Below are positions 22,959 to 36,180 of a DNA stretch of 64,000 nucleotides, piece by piece. The DNA is taken from the NCBI RefSeq assembly GCF_024323335.1, contig NC_066583.1, forward strand, positions 366,603,877 to 366,667,876, given 5' to 3'. Below the pieces are notes generated by a model. It worked only from the letters and a program-made list of their open reading frames with translations. It was not told the origin of the DNA and ran no database searches. A program made the translations under genes and the position numbers. This DNA is from Lathyrus oleraceus. Its lineage: Eukaryota > Streptophyta > Magnoliopsida > Fabales > Fabaceae. Position 1 is the first letter of the stretch, and each line of letters starts with the position of its first letter.

Positions 22959-23812
22959 GGTATGAAAATATTTGCAAATAAGATATTAGTTCCTTGAAGT
23001 TATTTTTCTGTGATAAATGTTATCATGCACATGAATGAATGAATGCAACAATCACAAATAAGGGATCACGCACAAGGCAAACACAAACAAAGGTCAACGG
23101 ATGGATCAAGTCATTATCAAGATCAATCATCCTTTGGTGGATTATGGTTTTCGCCTTATCAACACCCAAGTTCCATTGATATTGACAAGACTTGATCAAA
23201 TCAATCGAGAATGAAAGGGTTTGTTGCGAGTCACGAGCATGGAGTCAGGTTAAGGACCATCCCAAAGGAGTGTACTAAGGAAAAAAACATGTAGATCATG
23301 TTTTAAAAAGTCCCCAGAGTCCTAATTCCATCTATCGGATATTATAGGGTAGGATGACTGACTCATCAACCCTTGATATTTTTAAGAGAAACTCGTCTGA
23401 GTGTAGTATCGCGTAACAACTGTTATCAGGTCTACACCTGATCAGTCTCTGCACTACGTCCTAAAATAGGCCAAGTTGGGTTAAATGTTCTACAATCCTC
23501 AACTTCTCGGACCCCAAATCAGAGAAAGTAATGTCTAACCATAAATGACTTGTGTGACATCAGTAACTCCAAAAGGGTCTGCACTAAATAGATGGATCTC
23601 AAGCCAACTTCTTAAGGACTATTCCACACAAGTTGAACATGACTATACCATCCTCTTATCTTAATTGTAATCAAGTTCGGGTTAGAACTTATCTCACACC
23701 TCTTATATCACCAAGCACAACAGACAAATTATATCATACAAACAAGTAGACAAACTATCAAATATACAATTATATACACATAAAAAAGTAGGCTAAACCC
23801 ATTGAGGAGTAC
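22959..23812 (-). other. E3 5' leader with hairpin variant
   Basis: Homologous to the E1 and E2 leaders. The plus strand at 23427-23440 reads CAGGTCTACACCTG, a perfect 5-bp stem with a 4-nt loop. It differs from E2 at both partner positions of one base pair. Confidence 0.65.
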
Positions 23813-23830
23813 TCCCCAGCAGAGTCGCCA
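23813..23830 (-). other. Primer-binding site of E3
   Basis: The minus strand reads TGGCGACTCTGCTGGGGA, nine bases from the LTR end at 23840. Confidence 0.85.
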
Positions 23831-23839
23831 CTTAAATTC

Positions 23840-25719
23840 TATAGTGGTAAATTCATGACCATCAAGCTATGGATAAACTTAACATCAATAAAACTAGAGT
23901 CGCCACCGCGCTTTTATTGTTTTCAAAGGAAAAGAGAAAAGTACAAACAAAACCCAAAGATAAGAAGTTTTCAAATCAAAACTAATAAAATTCCAGAGAT
24001 TATAGGTAAGGGGGTTTGTTACACAGAGGGAAGGTGTTAGCACCCAAAGTGTCCTAGGTACTCCTAGGGAGCCTTTTTTTATGTGTATGTGTTTTTGGTT
24101 TAAAGATGTTTGAGAAAAAAAAGAGTGTGGGGATGAGAAAAAGAATTCATTGATTATATTTTTGTGTTTGGCAAGACCTTTCAGACTTGTGCCTACGTAC
24201 CAATATAAAAATGAGGGACCAAAACCTCGTAGTTCGTGGTATCAATTTCAAAATGAGTGGATTGCTTTTAATCAAAGTTTAAGTTAAAAGAGGCACAAAG
24301 GGCCCAAAAGTTTGAATGGGTGTTAGTTCTTTTTGTCTTTTGAAATTTTAAGTTAATATAATTAGATTTATTTACAAATTTGATTTAAGAAAAGAGTTAA
24401 AAAAATTCAATGGCATAAGGCCAAAGTTTCTATTCATTTAAATAGAGACTAAGTTAGAAATCACAAGCAAAGAAGATTTTTGAAAAATGGGAGACATTTT
24501 GAAATTTACGAAGTGGGAGGAGATGAAGATCTAATCCTAAGCATAAAATTAAAAGTTAAGAGTTAAAAAGATCTGACCAATGGGATGCAATCCAACAGAC
24601 AAGAATGTCATATAGAAAACCCATTTTCCCTTTGGACTTTGAATCAAGCAATAATCATTAAGCAATTAGCAACATCATGAAGATCAATGCATCAACTAAA
24701 GATAGCCCCCTCCAAGCAAGCAATTCCCATAGCTAGCAGTCTTCTTTGTCTTCTCGTATATCAGATGAAATACTCCTTGATTAACTCAGAATAAAGCATT
24801 AGACACCAGATCAAAATGACAGTTGCATCATGACCATGTAGCAGATGAATTCAAGTGGATTCAATATTTGCATCAGATGAAAGCTCAAATTACAATAACT
24901 TGGTCTCAGAAATGTTGGCATTGGCCAAGTCCTTTTGCATATGGAATGTTGCCTAATCCTAAGTCCAAAAGGTCATATAAAACCCAACAGTCCTCACAAA
25001 CATTTTTTAGGGTTTTTAATGTTTATTAGGTATTTTAAGGTCCTAAGACCACAAGCACAAACAAAATACACAAACAAATATATACAATCACAATATATGG
25101 CTCAAATGAGCAAAGTGAAAATGACATAAACATATACAAGTTAAATGATATGTAAATGACAATGAATGGTAAATGACTAAAAATTAAATTGCATAAAGTA
25201 AATTACTTGAAAGTAAAGCAAATTTAATAAGAGTTAGTCAAATGTTAGGCAAAGTTAATTAAATGTCAGTGGTGTTTTGCTTTTCAATTGATTAAGTCAT
25301 TTTTTGTAGAACACTCAACCATATATTCACAAGCATGGATCCTTGAACCAAGACATCTTCCAAAGGAAGGAAAAAAGGCCAAGTTTCCACACAATACCAT
25401 GAAAGATGGGAGACTTACAATCTCACTTACTAGAATGATATGCCTTTAGGGTCAAATTTAGCTCTATGTTAAGCAATCGTAGTTGGAATTATGTAGAAGT
25501 CACTACTACCTAAGGCCGGGCAATAAAAATTTAGGTACTAATGCATGTTAGAAATTTGGTATAATGAACCAAACTCCTAAAACATACCACACACTAAAAG
25601 AAAAGATCAAAAGGATGCACCTATCTCATCCATACTTGTATTGGTTTATCTAACACAAGGTTATTGATGAACCAGTTAACCTTAGGATATTGATATTTCA
25701 TGATACACTCCTAGGTACC
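23840..25719 (-). mobile_element. Partial LTR of E3 (LTR-F)
   Basis: Reverse-oriented sequence matches the last part of LTR-A/-B, including the blocks around GCCTACGTACC, TCCTTGAACCAAGACATC and GGCCGGGCAATAAAA. It stops where plus-oriented LTR-A starts at 25720, so its sense start lies elsewhere or was lost. Confidence 0.75.
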
Positions 25720-27232
25720 TGTAAGACCCCAATTTTGACCCTAAGATCCCTCATGATATCTCATTATATGCATTGGCATTGGGATCACATCTTGGCATCC
25801 TCCTTACCCCCCATTCATTGGGCTTGCATTGGGAGAGATCACCAAGCATCATTTGATTGTATCATACTTTGTATGTTATAATTTACTAACCAAATACCAA
25901 AAATATGTCATTGTATAGTTTAACTCTTTTGTAGGTATGGCACATGCTCACCTTTGATCTATCAAGCTCACATCTAGGGTTTAAGACCCTCAGTGCAAGG
26001 AGTTCAATCAAGAATTGGTTTTCTATGTCCCTAAGCATCATATATGGATCCCCATGATCTTCACATGTTTTTTTGATCAAGAATTCATCAAGAGTTTGGA
26101 GTTTGTTTGCCTTGGAAACCCTAATTCATCTGGGTATCTTATGTGACTTCTTCAATAAGTTTCTTCACCAATTCATCAAATATTTAAAGGGATACTTCAA
26201 ATTTCATAATCTTATGCATATATGATCCTCCATGAGTCCCAAAAGTCAAGAGAATATCAATCTAGCAAGTTGGTTCATGGTGGTTGACCAGAAGAAGTCA
26301 ACTGATCAAAACTGGGGTTCCCTAGACCCTATCTCCTACAATTTTTATCATACGAAAATGATTCCAAGGTTAAAGTTACTCTAAATGACATTCTAAACAA
26401 CTTTCATGTTGAGTTCTAAAACTAGGTTTGCTTGGAAAGTAACTTTTTATGGTGAACGATTATAGGTCATTTTGTCTAAACCCTAATTTGGAGGTCAACT
26501 TCCCAAGACCATAACTTGCTAAATTTTTATGAGATGAAATCTATTCAAGTTTCACAATCAAATTCAAGATTTCTACTTAAACTTTGATGTTTGGAGGAAG
26601 AGTAAATTCAACTTTTAAATGCATGTGATATGAGGAGACATTATATGTCATTTTGGACCAATGCCATTGAACAAGTGATTTTCCTCAACTTCAAAAATGC
26701 ATAACTACTTCATGATAAATCGAAATGAGGTCAAATTTGTGACCATTTTGAAGGACTTTGAGAGAGATACAACTTTGATGAGGGGAATTTTCTCATTTGA
26801 AGCTCATAAAAAAAGTTAGCCAGGGTGGAAGAAGTGAACATATGGCTTGACACTTAGAATTTTTTTTGATATGTTTGATTTTCCCAACTTCCAACTTAAA
26901 ATTCATAATGATCCAAGCTTCAAAAGAAAAAGTGTTCAACATGAAAAATGTTCCACTTGATCTAACCTTTCCAAAAAGTTCAATTTCATCCCATTTGGAT
27001 AAAGTATGAGTGACTTGCACATGGCTTGAACTTGGATCACCATTTGGCATAAGTGAACTTGAATCTTCCATACACAAATGGATGGCCTTTCCACATGACT
27101 TCAGCAATGTTTGTACACAGTTTTGGACCTGAAGGAATGATTACATGAGCCTATTACAGGCCCATGCATCCATGCAAGCAAAGTTACTATTTTTGAAAAC
27201 ATGAATCAGGTGTGCAATTAGCAATGCCTTGG

Positions 27233-27242
27233 CTATAAATAG
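27233..27242 (+). promoter_or_regulatory. TATA box of LTR-A
   Basis: CTATAAATAG about 1.5 kb into the LTR, conserved in LTR-A', -B and -C. Confidence 0.55.
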
Positions 27243-30239
27243 AGACTCTTGCATTCAGAATTGGAGACCCCTGCACGCCAGCTTTGAATTCCGAGCTCTA
27301 AACCCTCTCATTAAAAGGATAACCTTGAGTATTTCAATTGGAAATCAAGTTTGAATCTCCATTATTTTGAGCATCAAATATCCAGGAGTTCTACTTCCTT
27401 TTTGATTCAATTCCATTCCATCAAGTGTCCATAGCAAGGCCAAGTGCAATTGGAAGCAAGATCTTGTTCATCCAGACCTGTAGTGAAGGTGAATTTCTCA
27501 ATTTTTCATCTCTTCAATTCTCACTCAATTCTCCATAATTCTTCTTGATTTTTGGTTGTCTGAAGTCCTATCAATGTAGGAAAGAAGATTGAGTTGCTTT
27601 GAGGTCAAATCGAAGCAACTCAGATCATGATCCTCAAATTTCGACTCCCTGTATCTTTCAATATACTTGTAGTTAGGAGAAATTGAGGCCAGATTCGAGC
27701 TCCTGAGCATTTTTACTTTAAACTCATCTCCTCCTTTTTTATTTTGGTGATGGTTGAAGGTGGACCAGTCCGATGAGGTCCACCGGAGAAGAAGACCGGA
27801 GTTATAGCTCCGGTGATGCGTTGACATGTCTTAGAACAATATGATCCATCCATTTTGTTTTAATCTTGAGCATACAAACTGATTACCACGCGTGTGGCAC
27901 ATTGACCAGGATCCATCATGGAATGCGCGCCCTCATCCACTTGATCTGCCCCCTCAATTAATGAGGCAAATCAAGTGGTCCACGGTTTTTGCTATTTTCT
28001 GATTTTTGATTTAATTGACTTATTTTCATTAATTCATATTAATTTTAATATTGATCCAAAAAATATGAGACTTTCACCAAAAATTCTTAAATAAATTCCT
28101 CTTTCATTTTCTGAATTAAAATTATTTTTTGGATCATTATTAATATTTTTCATGATTTATTTGTTTTTGTGAATACTTTTAATTGGTAAAAAATAGTTTT
28201 AAGTTTCCAAAAATTATGAAATTTTTTCTCCAAGGTCCTTTGACCTTGTTTTACCTATGATAAATCTCATGGCCATTTATTTAGTGTTTTGATGAGGTTT
28301 TAGGATTTTGACCAACCATAATTTAATTTAATGCATTTTTTAATTGATTTTAATTGTTTAATTGCCAAATGAATTGTGTTGAGCTTTTGATATTGACTTG
28401 TTGAGTTTGACTTGTGTTTTTGGGCCTTGGTCAAGGTTGAGTTGACTTTGTTGACTTAAAATCATTGGATTTAGGGGATTGATGAAATGTACATCTCATG
28501 TCCCAAAATGAATGAATGATTTTAATCTGATAAAAGTCCTCCTTTGACCAATTTGTGTTGATTCCATTCCCCCCCCCCCCCCTCTTCATCTCAATCCCAT
28601 TCTCTTCTCATTCATCTCATGGACCTATGATATCTCAATATCCTAAGGTTAGTTGATTGCAAAATCAACATAAGTATGGATGAAATTAGGTCCACCCCTT
28701 TTGCATTTTCTTTTAAGTGTGGTATGTTTTAGGAGTATGGTTCATTATACCATATCTCTAATATGCATTAACACCAAAAAATATTATTGCCCGACCTCGG
28801 ATAGTTGTAACTTCTATATAAGTCCAATTACGATTTCTTAACATAGCGCTAAATTTTTGACACAACAAGGCATACCATTCTAGTAAGTGAGATTGTAAGT
28901 TTCCCCTCTTTCATGGAATTGTGTGGAAACTTGGCCTTTTTTCCTTCGTTTGGAAGGTGTCTTGGTTCCAGGATCCATGCTTGTGAATAGTGGGTTAAGT
29001 GTTCTCCAAAGAATGACTTAAACAACAAAAGTAAAAGTTATACTAACTTCTAATCAACTAACAACTAACATTTAATTTTAAGCCATTTACTTTTATGCAC
29101 TTCAAATTCAAGTCTTTATTCATTTGCCATTATTCATACCATTTAACTTGTTTACTTTAATGCCATTTTCACTTTGCTTATTTGAGCCATATCTTGTGAT
29201 TGTATATACTTGTTTGTGTTTGTGGTCTTTTGACCTTAATGTACATAATAACAACAAAAACCCTAAAAGACATTTGTGTGGACTATTGGATTTGATCTGA
29301 GACATTGGAGTTAGAATTAGGAAACACTCCCTATGCAAAAGGACTTGGCCAATGCCAACTTCCATGAAACCAAGTGCTTGTGGAGTGAATTGTCATCTTA
29401 AGCAAGTGTTGAGATCCCACTTAAGTCCATCTGCTACATGGTCTTATTGAAGCTGTTACTTTGAACTTGTGCTTAATGCTTATCTCTGATTTCATCTGAT
29501 ACATGGGAGATTATGAAAAAGATCATGGAGTTGTTAAGCTTGGAGGTAGCTATCTTTATTTGATGCCTTTCTCTTCACCTTGCTATTGTGTGTATTGATA
29601 TTGCTTGATTCTAAAGTCCAAGGGAAATTTGGGTTTCTATATGACATTCTTGTCTATTGGATTGTATCCCATCGGTCAGATCTTTTCAACTCTTAACTTT
29701 TAATTTTATGCTTAGGATTAATCTCTTCATCTCCTCCCACTTCTTAAATTTCAAAAATCTCTCCCACTTTTCAAAAACCTTCTTTGTTTGTGATTTCAAA
29801 CTTTGACCTTATTTCAATTAGAAACTTTCCCCTTATGCCATTGAATTTTCAAATTCTTTTCTTAAATCAAACTTGTAAATAAATCTAATCCTATTGACTT
29901 AAAATATCAAAAGACAAAAAGAACTAACACTCATTCAAACTTTTCGGCCCTTTTGTGCCTTTGTTAAACTTAAATTTTTGTTAAAAGCAATGCACTCATC
30001 TTTGAAATTGTTACCACGAACTACGAGGTTTTGATCCCTCATTTTTATGTTGGTACGTAGGCACAAGTCCGAAGGTCTTGTCAAACACAAAAATATAATT
30101 AATGAATTCTTTTCTCATCCCTCCACTCCATTTTATTGCTTAAATCATTTTGTACAAAAACACATATGCACACAAGAAAGGGATCCCTAGGAGTACCTAG
30201 GATACTTTGGGTGCTAGCACTTTCCCTCTGTGTAACCAA

Positions 30240-30244
30240 CCACC
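30240..30244. other. Left target-site duplication of E4
   Basis: CCACC here, CCCCC at 47403-47407 on the other side. The unbroken copy at 57375 reads CCAACCCCCTTACC, so the pair fits a 5-bp duplication with one later change. Confidence 0.6.
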
Positions 30245-30779
30245 TGTCGCAACGCGAAAAACAAGCGGCGGGAAAAAACACATTTACAGAGCCGCCACCG
30301 ACGCTATTCATCCTATGACGGAAAGGAAGTGCAGGACTAACCTGAGAAAGGGAAAAGGAACGGTCTTACGACCAGAGATTGCAAGGTACGTGAGTCGGTT
30401 ACGCAAGGGGAAGGTATTAGCACCCCTCACGTCCGTCGTACTCGACGGGATCCACGCTTAAAAGAATAGAATAAGGTTGCTGCTAAACTGCTCAAAGAAA
30501 TGCACACATTGGAATAAGAAACAGGTGAAAGAAGATGGAGGAAGGGGACTCGGCAGGATGTCGCATCCTGGGCCTACGTAGTTTGTCAGAAACAAACATC
30601 AGAGTTAACGTAGTTCGGGGAAATGGGGAACATGCTCGCTAGGACATCGCATCCTATGCATACGTATCTTCTCTATCCAGAGAAAGAATCAGAGCACTCG
30701 TAGCTAGGCTAATGCACGCCGAAATAAAACGCTAAAAAGAGACGCTGAGACGTCAAAACAAACGCTCAAAAGGAAACAA

Positions 30780-31000
30780 AATGCCAATAAATGGACTTAC
30801 ATCCGACTCCAAACAAACAAACGCAAACAGGAAACAGAATGCCAATAGATGGACTTACTTCCGACTCCTCAAAACAAACAAACAACAAACAAGAAATAGA
30901 ATGCCAATAGATGGCCTTACATCTAACTCCTCAAAATAAACAAACAACAAACAGGAAAAAGAATGCCAACAGATGGCCTTACATCCGACTCCAAACACGC
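30780..31000. repeat. ~61-bp tandem repeat, 4 copies, in the E4 3' LTR
   Basis: Units start ATGCCAATARATGG at about 30780, 30840, 30901 and 30963, each followed by CTTACATCCGACTCC and a CAAACAAACAAC tract. The other LTR has the same array at 43293-43512. Confidence 0.8.
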
Positions 31001-32931
31001 ACAAAAAGGAAAAAGGTTAACAAACACACACTAAAGAAAAGAAAAAAGGGAGCACACAAAAAAAAAACAAAAGGGTGCCCGGAGAGATCTCGCTCAATCT
31101 CTTGCCTACGTATCTCATCTGGTATGAGAATCAGGGCGACGTAGTTCCCCTTAACAGGGGAGAAACTTCTTCTTAACCAGAGACTAGGGAGATAACAAAC
31201 TAATAGGGAGACTACGACTCGAGCCTAAAAGTTGTCATGCAAACGATCCCTAAGTTGAGGTTTCTAATCAGAACCTAACTCACACAGGAAGCAAGTAAGC
31301 TCAAATAGCAAATAAACATCATCATAAATGAACAGGCATCACACTCTATATACAAACAAGAGGCTCAGACAAATGGTTGGGCTTTAGTCAAGAGGGGCCA
31401 TATCAACCTCGACAAACAAGCCAAAACTGTAGGGGTGTTCTGAAGCTCTTAACCACTAACATTGAGAGTTAGGGTGAAGCTGATCAAATACGGAAATGAG
31501 GATCAGACCTCATGCTCTTAACCCGGGCCTCGGTGAGCTTAAATCAAAGAAAGCGTGGGGATCCAGAAAGAGGGACCCTATTCCACTTGACTGACTCTAT
31601 ACAAGGATCTTGGGAACTTGTTCAAGAGCATCAGCACGTAGTGCGAGCATAATGAACGACTCACTGACTAACAGGGGGTTGATTGCTAATCCCTTCTATC
31701 TGTCAATTGCCTCTTCACTTAGGAGGACTTATCAAGTAACATGCCTCACTTGGAGGTCTTTTGCACAAATGTAAACAATCACAATCATTGCCTCTTAAGG
31801 AGGACTTCAGCCAAATGCCTGCCAAAAAGGTGGCAGAACTTTCAGACTACATGGAGTAAAAGAGTGGCTACCTAAGTGGTGTATCAACCACACTCCAAAG
31901 CAAAGCTCAAGCAAGAGCTAAAAGAGACTAATGTACCTGTAAAAAAGCCAAACAATCAATATCTCAGACAGAAAAAACCAACAGACAACAACAGTGGAAC
32001 TTTCCAATATCTACACAATGCAAGTCACAACTGCAAGCACTCAAGTGAGTTCATTACATCAATGGACCTACAACACAACAAGAGTTAGTGATCAAAGCAA
32101 ATGGCATCTCATGTAATGAGATCACATCAACCATTAGTGCTAAATACCTGAAACACAAAACACAATTGGTGAGTACAAACCACTAGTACAAAGACTAGGG
32201 TCAAAGGTATGTCAAATGACCAAAACAGAAGTCAATATTTCACATGAAGCACAATCAATCAAACAAGAAAGAGTCCTCCAAAGGACCAAAACTAAATCAT
32301 AGGGAAAAGCCATCAAATGATCAAGATAAAGCAAAGGCAAGCAACGTGATCAAAGTTGGACATCAAAAATAGAAAATCCAAATTAAAACAGAAACACATC
32401 CAATGATCATGAATTTTTTTATGTGAGCTTATCATGTTAAGAACATATATGATGTAAAAAATTAGGTCCAGAAGACAATAAATGGTACATGAATGCAAAT
32501 GCATAAAAGCAACATCAAATATGTGACACAAATTGTCACACCATATGTTCATGTGTCCAAAACAGTGATGGTAAATGATAAAAATCTCAAACCAAATCTC
32601 AAAAATCATGTCACATGTTAGGATCAAGCATGTCAAAATTTCAAAGCAATTGGATAAACCATGAGCATTTTACAACCAAATGAATGCAACATATCAATAT
32701 GGCATCATGTTCAAACAAACAATCACAATTAAAATCCAGCAACAAACAAATCATGAAAATAACATCAAAAAATGATAGACATCAACGCAAGCATGTGAAA
32801 AAAAGTTTGGATCAATTTGGACATGTTTTCTATTTTTTATGATTTTTTGAAATTGAATGAACAAAATGAAATAAAATGAAAATCATGTGGAAAATGAAAT
32901 GTGAATGAAAATCAGAAAGTGCATAATGTCA

Positions 32932-33170
32932 GATTCGAACCCATGCGTCCAAGGTTCATGAGCGTATCAAATAAAATCCATAAACATGCATTAGGGAAGG
33001 ATCGAACTCATGCACTGAAGGCAGGAAATGAAATGAAATAAAATTCACAAAAACGCATAGGGTGAGAATCGAACTGATGCGCGCTAGGTTCAAAGCGAAA
33101 ATCCAAATAAATTCACAAAGCACAAGGCTAGGTATCGAACTGAGGCGCGCAAGGTCATAAGCGCTCACCA
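32932..33170. repeat. ~67-bp periodic repeat with a TTCGA motif in the E4 3' LTR
   Basis: Motifs GATTCGAACCC (32932), GGATCGAACTC (32999), GAATCGAACTG (33066) and GTATCGAACTG (33132) recur every 66-67 bases, each followed by a TGCGCGC-AGGTTC-like tract. The minus strand of the motif resembles a Pol III B box. Confidence 0.65.
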
Positions 33171-33892
33171 AAATGCAGCATTTTGCTACATAAACCCTAG
33201 GCCAATGGAACAGTTGCAGACGGAGGAGGATGGCGGTTTCAGCCGTCTTCTCCGATGGTACAGGCGGAGCAACATGAACAAAATTTCCAGAATTGGACAA
33301 ACTATATATGGTAAGAACCGTCTTGCAACGTAGATCATAGATATCATAATCATTTAGCCTAATTCTCCATGAATCAACCGGATCGAGCGAAAACATTCTT
33401 GATGTCAAAACATTAAATCAACATATCTTGAGCAATACTTAACCAAATCAAAATCTAAAGCTATCAGAATCATCAGCATCAAAAGATCTACATGTTTATG
33501 TACATGAAAAGGCAAATAATGAAGATCGAATTTCACCTACCTTGAGATACAGTGTGTTGATTTCGTGTGTTCAAGCTTCCTCCAGCTCCAGATCTTCTCC
33601 CTCAATCCTCTAATGAAGCTTTATGCAAGAATTACCAGTTGGAAACACCTAGGTCCAACTCAATTTGAAGCTTCCATTAATGTGTTCAAGCACTTGTTCT
33701 GCTCAAGATCTTGCTCAATTCTTCAATCCAATGGTTCAATCCTGCTCAAAATTCCACAAGGAGTAAGAATATGCAAAGAAAATCAAGGTTTTTGTGAAGA
33801 ATTTTGGAATTCGAGGAGAGAGAAAATTGGGAGGGAAATGAAAATTTTTGAGATCTGAAATTGTTCCTCCTGTAAAAACAATTATGATTAGC

Positions 33893-33903
33893 CTTATATA
33901 CCC
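33893..33903 (-). promoter_or_regulatory. Putative TATA box of the E4 3' LTR
   Basis: Minus strand GGGTATATAAG, about 1.0 kb from the LTR sense start. The partner LTR has the same motif at 46409-46417. Confidence 0.45.
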
Positions 33904-34898
33904 CTCCTTAATCACACTGAAATTAAGATTAGGCATTGGTTAATTGGGATTAAGGAAATATGAAGTGGAATATAAAAAATGCCAATGTGGCTATGCATGG
34001 CTAAAGTGCACGTGAACAGTGCCATGTTATGCCTCAATTCCACTTAAAATCAGTCAATAAGCAACATTGGATTGGTATTAATTTGATTGTAGCTTGAGCC
34101 AAATTTGAATTCTTGAATTTCCCTCCAAAATGTACATGTATGAACACATGATCATATGAACTTTTTTCATGCAATGCAATGATTGATTTGGAAAGCCTTG
34201 GTCATGACAAGGAGCATTTTGCAAAAATAGTGGTCCAATTTGGAGTTTTGAAGCCAAAGTTATGCTATGTTGAACTTCCATGTACACTTTGTGATCCTTT
34301 GGCCATAACTTCTCAACCAATCATCAGATGATCATGATATAGGACTTTTTGAAAAGAGGAGAGAAAGATCTTCAACTTTCATGTTCACCAAAAATCTATT
34401 TGAAGCTTCTTTGATGTTGGAAAGTCAAATTGAATGTGAACCAAAAACTTGCCATTTTTGGAAACTTTGAATTACAGGTCACTTTCCATTTTTGGAAACT
34501 TTTGATTTGACTTCAAAATCTTCAAGGTAGGTGTTTGACATGATGAATAGGCCTTGTATGAACATGAATGAGATGCTTCCACTCACTTCCCCAACTCAAA
34601 GCCCTCAGTTGACTGCACAGTTGACTTTTATGGTCCTTAGATGACTTGGAAATGCACTGATGAATTTGGGCCTCTGCCACTTGGTAAAACTGCTTCATAA
34701 TGAACCCTAGCTCATATAAGCTCTTTAGAATAATCATGTGGTCTTCATCTCAAGGAAAGACTTGCTCTTTTGTACAAAGGATTCTCTTGATGCCAATTCT
34801 GACTGCCAAGATGTAATGCAATATGGAATGATAAATGACCTAAAAAAAAATAAAAAAAATGAATGCATGAATGAGGAGGCCAAATTTGAGGTGCTACA

Positions 34899-34910
34899 GC
34901 TGCCCCTATT
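34899..34910 (-). other. Polypurine tract of E4
   Basis: Minus strand AATAGGGGCAGC directly before the LTR sense start TGTAGCACC. Position and purine richness fit a plus-strand primer. Confidence 0.6.
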
Positions 34911-35025
34911 CAATCAACTGAGAACCTGAACGGATGAAAGCAACAGCTGTCATACTTTCAAGGTAAACAGAGATTGAATACCAAAAGAACCGGAGAATTT
35001 GCACTTTGATAGGTGACGAATCAAG

Positions 35026-35373
35026 GAAAGCGAGGCCATTTACCGATGGCGGCTTCAAAACAAGAATTTGATATCTACCGATATCAAAGAAAGCGAGGCC
35101 ATTTACCGATGGCGGCTTCAACTGGGAATTTGATATTTACCGGTATCCATGAAAGCGAGGCCATTTACCGATGGCGGCTTCAAAACAAGAATTTGATATT
35201 TACCGATATCAAAGAAAGCGAGGCCATTTACCGATGGCGGCTTCAAAACAAGAATTTGATATTTACCGATATCAAAGAAAGCGAGGCCATTTACCGATGG
35301 CGGCTTCAAAAACAAGAATTTATGATATCAAAGAAAGCGAGGCCATTTACCGATGACGGCTTCAACGGGGGAG
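35026..35373. repeat. ~63-bp minisatellite, 6 copies, in the E4 3' UTR
   Basis: Units start GAAAGCGAGGCCATTTACC at about 35026, 35089, 35151, 35214, 35277 and 35333 (the last spacing is shorter). Each contains CATTTACCGATGGCGGCTTC, and most also contain TTTACCGATATC. Confidence 0.9.
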
Positions 35374-35451
35374 GAAAAAGATGTTTACAACTAGAACAAG
35401 ACCAGACATTTACTGACGACTCTACTGAGGAATTGATATTTATCAAAGAAA

Positions 35452-35930
35452 GGATACACGACCAGACATTTACCGATGACTGGGAAGAAAGGATACACGA
35501 CCAGACATTTACCGATGACTGGGAAGAAAGGATACACGACCAGACATTTACCGATGACTGGGAAGAAAGGATACACGACCAGACATTTACCGATGACTGG
35601 GAAGAAAGGATACACGACCAGACATTTACCGATGACTAGGAAGAAAGGATACACGACCAGACATTTACCGATGACTGGGAAGAAAGGATACACGACCAGA
35701 CATTTACCGATGACTGGGAAGGAACTCGATGTTTACCGACATCGGAAGATGATGTGTACAAGTGAAACAAGACCAGACATTTACCGATGACTGGGAATGA
35801 ACTCGACGTTTACCGACATCGAACAAAGGATACACGACCAGACATTTACCGATGACTGGGAAGAAAGGATACACGACCAGACATTTACCGATGACTGGGA
35901 ATGAACTCGATGTTTACCGACATCGGAAGA
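35452..35930. repeat. 39-bp minisatellite and related higher-order repeat in the E4 3' UTR
   Basis: Seven units starting GGATACACGACCAGACATTT run every 39 bases from 35452 (35491, 35530, 35569, 35608, 35647, 35686). A longer unit with GGAACTCGATGTTTACCGACATC follows, then two more 39-bp units from about 35827. They share the TTTACCGA core with the 63-bp array. The 39-bp period (13 codons) creates long open frames on both strands that are not genes. Confidence 0.9.
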
Positions 35931-36180
35931 TGATGTGTACCGACACCAAAAAAATAGACCTTACGGGGATCAACACGACACTTACCGGTATCGCAAGGAT
36001 GACGTCTACATACGTCAAAACAAGGCAGACACTTGTCGGGGACTAAATTGGGGAGAGAATCAAGCTTTCCTTTCGCGGACTGGTGAGGAAATAAATCTCT
36101 CTGGGGATTATCGATTCTGAATGTTGCCAAGAGCAACTGCTGCAAACGTGCCATGCTGATGTTGAAAAAATGATCCGCCT

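Larger units (their letters stand above)
22572..25719 (-). mobile_element. E3: 5' end of another Ogre/Tat-type element
   Basis: Minus-strand order: partial LTR (25719-23840), PBS (23830-23813), leader, ORF1 start. It is cut at 22572 by E2 and at 25719 by LTR-A. The LTR sense end reads CCACTATA instead of CCACTACA, a decayed terminus. Only the last ~1.9 kb of the LTR is left. Confidence 0.75.
25720..30244 (+). mobile_element. LTR-A, part 1 (split by E4)
   Basis: Starts TGTAAGACCCCAATTTTG. It is a family-1 Ogre LTR in plus orientation with a TATA box at 27233. At 30244 it is cut by E4 and resumes at 47403 (CCCCCTTACCTGTAATC). Without E4 the LTR is about 4.65 kb. No internal region follows it, so it behaves as a solo LTR. 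No coding capacity is seen. Confidence 0.8.
30245..34898 (-). mobile_element. 3' LTR of E4
   Basis: Plus strand TGTCGCAACGCG...TTTGAGGTGCTACA. It is nearly identical to 42758-47402: I count 9 differences in the first ~225 bases, mostly transitions, and fewer elsewhere. It contains a 61-bp tandem repeat, a 67-bp periodic repeat and a TATA box. Minus-strand reading frames such as 32956-33408 are conserved only because the LTRs are similar. Confidence 0.9.

Noticed and set aside
30780..31000. CRISPR-like array
   Set aside because: Repeats are degenerate tandem units without unique spacers, in a plant LTR.
32956..33408. 150-codon minus-strand frame in the E4 LTR, also at 45507-45923
   Set aside because: Conservation is explained by LTR identity. 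It overlaps the 67-bp repeat and shows no protein motif.
35013..35639. 208-codon open frame with repeated RWRLQNKNLIF and HDQTFTDD units (plus), and a 100-codon one on the minus strand
   Set aside because: Both follow from 63- and 39-bp repeats whose periods are multiples of three. They lie in the 3' UTR of E4 and have no sign of a gene start or domain.
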